Below are positions 59,912 through 64,000 of a stretch of DNA of 64,000 bases, in pieces. The translations under genes and the position numbers were made by a program. The notes below the pieces were generated by a model. The model was not told the DNA's origin. It saw only the letters and a program-made list of their open reading frames with translations, and searched no databases. This DNA comes from an uncultured Christensenella sp. (GTDB lineage Bacteria; Bacillota; Clostridia; Christensenellales; Pumilibacteraceae), in assembly GCA_910585955.1 (NCBI GenBank), contig CAJUGC010000002.1:1-64000 (forward strand), read 5' to 3'. The stretch's first letter is position 1. Each line of letters starts with the position of its first letter.

Positions 59912-60111
59912 AATCCCCTCAGTCGCCTATCGGCGACAGCTCCCCTTGACTCAAGGGGAGCCTTTTTATAAAGAGTTTAAAATAAGTAAAACGGCGGAGA
60001 AACGAGCGAGACGGACAGCTGTCGGCGCGCCGCTTGGGTTGCTGTACTTTTGCGTACTGCGCCCAAGCGGCAAGCCGAACGCAGTCCGTATTCGCGACGT
60101 TTATACGCCGT
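59912..60111. repeat. two-part structured repeat, copy 3
   Basis: Part 1 (59912-59962) matches the other copies. Part 2 (59991-60111) is closed by ACGGCG/CGCCGT with inner CGGAC/GTCCG and CCGCTTGGG/CCCAAGCGG, and apex GTAC-TTTTGC-GTAC (60044-60057). Part 2 is flanked by identical 14-base direct repeats AAAGAGTTTAAAAT at 59970-59983 and 60120-60133. Confidence 0.75.
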
Positions 60112-60136
60112 CGTTTAAAAAAGAGTTTAAAATCGC

Positions 60137-60165
60137 TTGCAATAAAGCCGCAAATGTACTATAAT
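60137..60165 (+). promoter_or_regulatory. SRP RNA promoter
   Basis: TTGCAA (60137-60142), 17 bases, TATAAT (60160-60165). Confidence 0.88.
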
Positions 60166-60171
60166 AATTAA

Positions 60172-60440
60172 GCCGTGCTAAGCGGGGAGCCAGCGGTGCC
60201 CTCTTCTCACAATCCGCTACAGTGAGGCTGAATGCCGTTCTCGGCAAGCATATGGGGCGCAGTCGCCGCCCGAGAAGCGTCGATGCCAAGGTCTTGTGCA
60301 ACGAAGCGCTACGAACCGTGTCAGAGCCTGACCGCAGCAGCACTAAGTAGAAAGCAACGTGTGCCACGAGGTAGCTTTGGCGGAGCCTATCGGCGGAAGG
60401 ACGACCCGGTATTCTCTGTCAAAAACGGATGCACGGCATT
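60172..60440 (+). ncRNA. ffs: signal recognition particle RNA (Firmicutes long form)
   Basis: About 266 bases. The 5' end GCCGTGC pairs with GCACGGC at 60431-60437, followed by a T run. The GTGCTAAGCGGGGAGCCAGC opening and the GGTGCCCT...CAATCCGCTA segment are the Alu-domain signature of Bacillus-type scRNA. The S domain has GTCAGAGCCTGACCGCAGCA, and GTGTGCCACGAGGTAGCT matches the return strand of helix 8. It binds Ffh to target nascent membrane proteins. Confidence 0.9.
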
Positions 60441-60453
60441 TTTTCAAACATAT

Positions 60454-60480
60454 GCGATCGATTTAAGTTCGATCGCTTTT
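60454..60480 (+). terminator. terminator after SRP RNA
   Basis: GCGATCG/CGATCGC with a 9-base loop and four T. Confidence 0.8.
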
Positions 60481-60520
60481 CTTATTACTCTCTTGCGCAC
60501 AATACGCACATAATAATCGC

Positions 60521-60550
60521 TTGACAAAAAGAAACGATTTGTGCTTTAAT
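60521..60550 (+). promoter_or_regulatory. ilvB promoter
   Basis: TTGACA (60521-60526), 18 bases, TTTAAT (60545-60550). The leader is too short for a T-box or leader-peptide attenuator. Confidence 0.75.
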
Positions 60551-60603
60551 ATATAATTAAAAGCATTTAACGCTGTAAAGCGATAAATCACGGAGAAGCT
60601 ATT

Positions 60604-62262
60604 ATGAAAAAACTCAAAGGCTGTCAAATAATCGTCGAGTGTCTTATCGAACAAGGCGTAGACTGTGTGTTCGGCTATCCGGGAGGACAGATAATAGACA
60701 CGTTCGACGCGCTGTATCTTGCGTCCGACCGAATAAAGCAGGTGCTCACCTCACACGAACAGGGCGCGGCTCACGCCGCAGACGGATATGCGCGCGCCTC
60801 GGGCAAGCCCGGCGTCGTAATCGCCACAAGCGGACCGGGCGCGACGAACCTCGTCACGGGAATCGCGAACGCCTATATGGACAGCGTGCCCATGGTGGCT
60901 ATTACGGGAAACGTCCCCGTTCCCCTTCTCGGAAGAGACAGCTTTCAAGAAGTTGACATTGCCGGCATTACCATGCCTATAACCAAGCACAATTACATCG
61001 TTAAGGACGTTACGAAGCTTGCAGACACCGTGCGCGAGGCGTTTGAGATAGCCATGAGCGGCAGACGCGGACCTGTGCTTATAGACGTGCCTAAAGACGT
61101 ACAGCAAGCCGTATGCGATTTCGAACCCAAAACTCCGGAAAATCATGTGCTGCCGCCGCTTAAAAAGAACGAGATCGAGAATGCGGCGGCGATGATAAAC
61201 GCCTCCCGCCGTCCGTATATAATGACCGGCGGAGGTTGCATTTCGAGCGGCGCAAGCGAATCTATAGTTAGATTTGCCGAAAAACTCGGCGCGCCCGTTT
61301 GCTCGTCCGTCATGGGGCTGGGTTCGTTCCCCTCATCTCACCCCCTGTTTGCGGGACTCGTAGGTATGCACGGAAACGCCGCGGTCGCAAAAACTCTTCC
61401 CGAATGCGACCTTCTTATCACACTCGGAGCGCGCTTTTCCGACCGCGTAGCTCAGGACAGAAAGGCTTTCATGAAGCAGGCAAAAATTCTGCACATAGAT
61501 ATAGACGACGCGGAAATAGACAAGAACATACGCTCAGACGCGCACCTTAAAGGGGACGTAAAGACCGCCTTGGAGGCGCTTCTCCCCCTCCTTGCGCCGA
61601 CGAGCGAAAGCGGCTGGGCGAAAAAAGTGTCCGAGCTTAAAGCCGCTCACCCTTTCCGCCCCGCAGGCAAAAAGCTCGACCCGAGAAAAATAATCGAAAG
61701 CGTGAGACGCAATTCTATGCCCGACACAAAGATTGCGACCGACGTCGGACAGCATCAGATGTGGGTCGCGCAAAGCTACGGATTCGAGCGTCCGCGCACT
61801 TTTCTCACAAGCGGCGGACTAGGCACGATGGGCTTCGGGCTAGGCGCTGCGATAGGCGCGGCGTTTGCGAGCGGCTCCCGCCCCGTGCTGTTTACCGGCG
61901 ACGGGTCATTCCACATGAACATGAACGAACTTGCGACTTCCGTAAAATACGGCGCGGGCGTAAAGATCTTCCTATTCAACAACAATGTGCTCGGAATGGT
62001 CAGACAGTGGCAGACCCTGTTTTACGGCAAACGATATTCGTCGACGGTGCTCGATCTGCCGACCGATTACGAAGCTCTCGCAAAAGCTTTCGGAGCAAAG
62101 AGTATGACCATAACGAAAAACGATGAAATAGAAAGCGTCGTAAAAGAAGCGCTCGGCACAAAAGACACGGTTTTGATAAACTGCGTGATAGAATCCGACG
62201 ACATGGTTTTGCCTATGATCCCGCCGGGAAAGGCTATGAACGACATAATCGAAGAGCTTTGA
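60604..62262 (+). CDS. ilvB: acetolactate synthase large subunit
   Basis: A 552-aa ThDP enzyme: 2 pyruvate gives 2-acetolactate (branched-chain amino acid synthesis). The catalytic Glu is in LTSHEQGAAHAADGYARASG. FAD-region motifs (GLVGMHGNAAVAKTL) and the ThDP motif GDGSFHMNMNELATSVKYGAGVKIFLFNN are complete. It has its own promoter and GGAGA site, and its partner subunit follows after a 150-base gap. Confidence 0.97.
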   Translation: MKKLKGCQIIVECLIEQGVDCVFGYPGGQIIDTFDALYLASDRIKQVLTSHEQGAAHAADGYARASGKPGVVIATSGPGATNLVTGIANAYMDSVPMVAITGNVPVPLLGRDSFQEVDIAGITMPITKHNYIVKDVTKLADTVREAFEIAMSGRRGPVLIDVPKDVQQAVCDFEPKTPENHVLPPLKKNEIENAAAMINASRRPYIMTGGGCISSGASESIVRFAEKLGAPVCSSVMGLGSFPSSHPLFAGLVGMHGNAAVAKTLPECDLLITLGARFSDRVAQDRKAFMKQAKILHIDIDDAEIDKNIRSDAHLKGDVKTALEALLPLLAPTSESGWAKKVSELKAAHPFRPAGKKLDPRKIIESVRRNSMPDTKIATDVGQHQMWVAQSYGFERPRTFLTSGGLGTMGFGLGAAIGAAFASGSRPVLFTGDGSFHMNMNELATSVKYGAGVKIFLFNNNVLGMVRQWQTLFYGKRYSSTVLDLPTDYEALAKAFGAKSMTITKNDEIESVVKEALGTKDTVLINCVIESDDMVLPMIPPGKAMNDIIEEL

Positions 62263-62412
62263 CGGCTTACTCATCGTTTTCTACTTTGTCAGACTTGCGT
62301 TTTTGTTTCGGTCGTGTACGGGAGCAAAAGCCGCGTCTTTTTCGCGTAAAGCGCGATTAAGCCCTCAAAAAGGTTCGGCAACATTAAATTCAAAAATTCG
62401 GGAGTAAATTAA
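62263..62412. other. ilvB-ilvN intergenic gap
   Basis: 150 bases without a gene. A weak hairpin around CGCGTCTTTTTCGCG is present. Whether ilvN has its own promoter is not clear. Confidence 0.4.
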
Positions 62413-62907
62413 ATGAAAAACAAGCATATAATCACCGCGCTCGTAAGAAACCACAGCGGCGTACTAACAAGAATATCGGGGCTTTTCGCAAGACGTTGCT
62501 TCAACATCGACAGTCTCGCCGTCTGCGCAACCGAAAACCCCGAGCTTTCCCGCATGACAATAGTTTCCGACACGAATGACGGTCTCGCAGAACAGATGGT
62601 CAAACAACTCGATAAGCTTTGCGACGTAATAAAGGTTTGCGAGCTCGGCGGCGGCAGAGTTTCTCGCGAACTTCTGCTTGTCAAAATTCGTCTGACAGCG
62701 GCGCAACGACCCGAAATAGAATCGACTTGCAACATCTATAAAGCAAAACTTGTAGACCTATCCCCCGAAAGCGTAATAGTGGAACTCTCGGGAGAACCGA
62801 ATAAACTCGACGCACTGATAAATATATTGAAGCCGTACGGAATCATAGAACTTGCGCGAACGGGCGTCACGGCTCTCGAGCGCGGCGGCAAAGCCATAAA
62901 CGAATAA
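62413..62907 (+). CDS. ilvN: acetolactate synthase small regulatory subunit
   Basis: A 164-aa ACT-domain protein binding valine and activating IlvB. The ACT signature ITALVRNHSGVLTRISGLFARRCFNIDSLAVCATENPELSRMTIV is typical of IlvN/IlvH. The C-terminal half is the conserved ALS_ss_C domain. GGGAG precedes the ATG. It is followed by a strong bidirectional terminator. Confidence 0.96.
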   Translation: MKNKHIITALVRNHSGVLTRISGLFARRCFNIDSLAVCATENPELSRMTIVSDTNDGLAEQMVKQLDKLCDVIKVCELGGGRVSRELLLVKIRLTAAQRPEIESTCNIYKAKLVDLSPESVIVELSGEPNKLDALINILKPYGIIELARTGVTALERGGKAINE

Positions 62908-62916
62908 ATCGAAAAT

Positions 62917-62955
62917 AAAACACACCTTTGGTTTACAGCCTAAGGTGTGTTTTTT
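62917..62955. terminator. bidirectional terminator after ilvN
   Basis: AACACACCTT/AAGGTGTGTT with flanking A and T runs. It serves ilvN and the convergent gene. Confidence 0.9.
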
Positions 62956-62971
62956 CGACGATTTTACCGTA

Positions 62972-64000
62972 TCAAAGCTTTCGCCAAACGATATCCGCAT
63001 ACCCTTTGGTTCTAACTCGTCGCAACAACGTCGCGACATATTCGCTGTCTCCCGTCGGAATAGAATAACCCGAATACTTACCCATGAAATAGCTTGTAAC
63101 CGCCGTCCAACTGCCGTTTGAAGGCAAGTACGCGTTTTTGAGAGCGCTACCGTAGAACGCGTACGCTCCTATATAGCTAACCGTATCGGGAATGGTGACC
63201 AATCTCATAAAACTCATTCCGTAAGGATCGGCGTCCTCGCTTTTGCCTAAAATGCCCACGACAGTTCTTCCGCCGATCTCCGACGGTATGACAATGTCGA
63301 CTGCGTCCTTGTTCGAGCCGAACGACTTTACATACATACCGTCCTCGTACTCTTTGAATCCTATTATAAAGTCATCCGCGACATACACTCTGCCGCTTCC
63401 GTTCTTCGCCATACCGCCGGTCACAAAGCCCGTAGATACCGAAACAGCCGACGCGCAAACAATAAGCGCCACGCAAACTACGGACAATACGAATCCGCGT
63501 TTACCCTTGCCGAGCGGATTGTTGTCGTACTTAAAGGCACAGAAAAACGTCGCCGCAAAGCAAGCCGCTCCGAGCACTGTCGGCAACGCGAGTCCGCCGC
63601 GACTTCCGAATACCTGCAAGCTCCAGACCGTCCAAAATTCATAGAACGGATCTACGCCCGCAAACGACAGCACAAGCGTCAATAAAAGTATGACGGAGAG
63701 CGACATCGCGACAATCGAGACCGTAAGCGTTTTTTTGAAAGTTTGCGTCTCACGAGCCTTGGCAACCGCTTCCTGCCGACTCCTCTCCGCCGCCTCTGCG
63801 CGAGCGGCGATCTCCGCATTGCGAATTTTCTCGGCGCGAATTTCCGCTTCTCTTTGCCTCTTGCGCTCTTCATTTCTTTTTTGTTCTTCTTCAAGCTGCG
63901 CAAGACGGGCTTTTTCTTTGCGCTCGGCTTCTTCGAGACGAGCTATCTTTTCGTTTAGACGAGACTTAAAGTCGTCGACACGCCGCTTCGTTTCGCCCGT
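62972..64000 (-). CDS. membrane protein with coiled coil and leucine-rich segment, 5' end beyond the window
   Basis: The frame is open from the right edge (64000) without a stop, so the gene extends beyond it. The upstream part encodes a long charged helix rich in Glu, Arg, Lys and Ala (63710-64000, KARETQTFKK at its end). Two or three membrane segments follow (MSLSVILLLTLVLSF, GAACFAATFFCAF, FVLSVVCVALIVCASAVSV). The C-terminal domain has BspA-like leucine-rich repeats (RLVTIPDTVSYIGAYAFYGSALKNAYLP). It is probably a surface-displayed LRR anchored in the membrane. Confidence 0.8.
   Translation of the reverse strand, partial: TGETKRRVDDFKSRLNEKIARLEEAERKEKARLAQLEEEQKRNEERKRQREAEIRAEKIRNAEIAARAEAAERSRQEAVAKARETQTFKKTLTVSIVAMSLSVILLLTLVLSFAGVDPFYEFWTVWSLQVFGSRGGLALPTVLGAACFAATFFCAFKYDNNPLGKGKRGFVLSVVCVALIVCASAVSVSTGFVTGGMAKNGSGRVYVADDFIIGFKEYEDGMYVKSFGSNKDAVDIVIPSEIGGRTVVGILGKSEDADPYGMSFMRLVTIPDTVSYIGAYAFYGSALKNAYLPSNGSWTAVTSYFMGKYSGYSIPTGDSEYVATLLRRVRTKGYADIVWRKL

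Overview
The window is from a low-to-mid GC Gram-positive bacterium, probably an anaerobic Clostridia-like gut Firmicute. The signs are a BofA-like protein, a Firmicutes-type long SRP RNA, BspA/InlB-type surface proteins, a family II GalT, Firmicutes-style AGGAG ribosome sites and TTGACA-N17-TATAAT promoters. GlnRS, a shortened AlaRS, an archaeal/eukaryotic-type ProRS and a type-2 IleRS suggest an uncultured-type clostridial lineage. That placement is inference only.

Region 1 (about 24-24,400) is an integrated mobile element in a tRNA-Arg(CCU) gene. The left end has the tRNA 3' part, a tyrosine integrase and an excisionase-like gene. The right end is a tRNA 3'-half remnant. Both ends share an 11-bp core in the anticodon loop. 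Between them lie: (a) an accessory cassette (AraC regulator, DUF1349, acetyltransferase, flavin reductase, zinc ribbon) bounded by two copies of a ~225-bp palindromic repeat; (b) a membrane protein plus two-component system; (c) a filamentous-phage-like (inovirus-like) module at 8.7-17.6 kb with two sigma-like proteins, a ssDNA-binding candidate, a 52-aa coat candidate, three N-terminally anchored membrane/virion proteins, a Zot-type ATPase and an HUH replication initiator; (d) a defence-like tail with a Bro-N protein, a region of large hairpins, a DUF2971 protein, a nucleotidyltransferase-HEPN pair, a second sigma/excisionase cluster with its own ~236-bp palindrome, and a two-gene putative nuclease operon. 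In the phage module the only two TAG codons fall in frame inside coding-like sequence, one of them directly before the HUH domain of Rep.

Region 2 (24.4-64 kb) is ordinary chromosome. It holds glpK, leuS, uraA-upp, a minus-strand series fhs-glnS-epimerase-HAD-alaS, an MFS-like transporter with a small downstream gene, a PIN-like membrane protein, metK-recD2, an XRE regulator with palindromic operators, a BofA-like gene, proS, a large InlB/BspA-type lipoprotein, galT, a RluA-type synthase, ileS-methyltransferase, a zinc-ribbon Ser/Thr kinase, SRP RNA, ilvB-ilvN, and a membrane protein running off the right edge. A two-part structured repeat occurs three times between these genes.

The most promising material is the Gram-positive filamentous prophage with possible amber read-through, the three covarying long palindromes tied to excisionase genes, the defence-like gene pairs, and the dispersed hairpin repeat with a conserved six-base apical loop.
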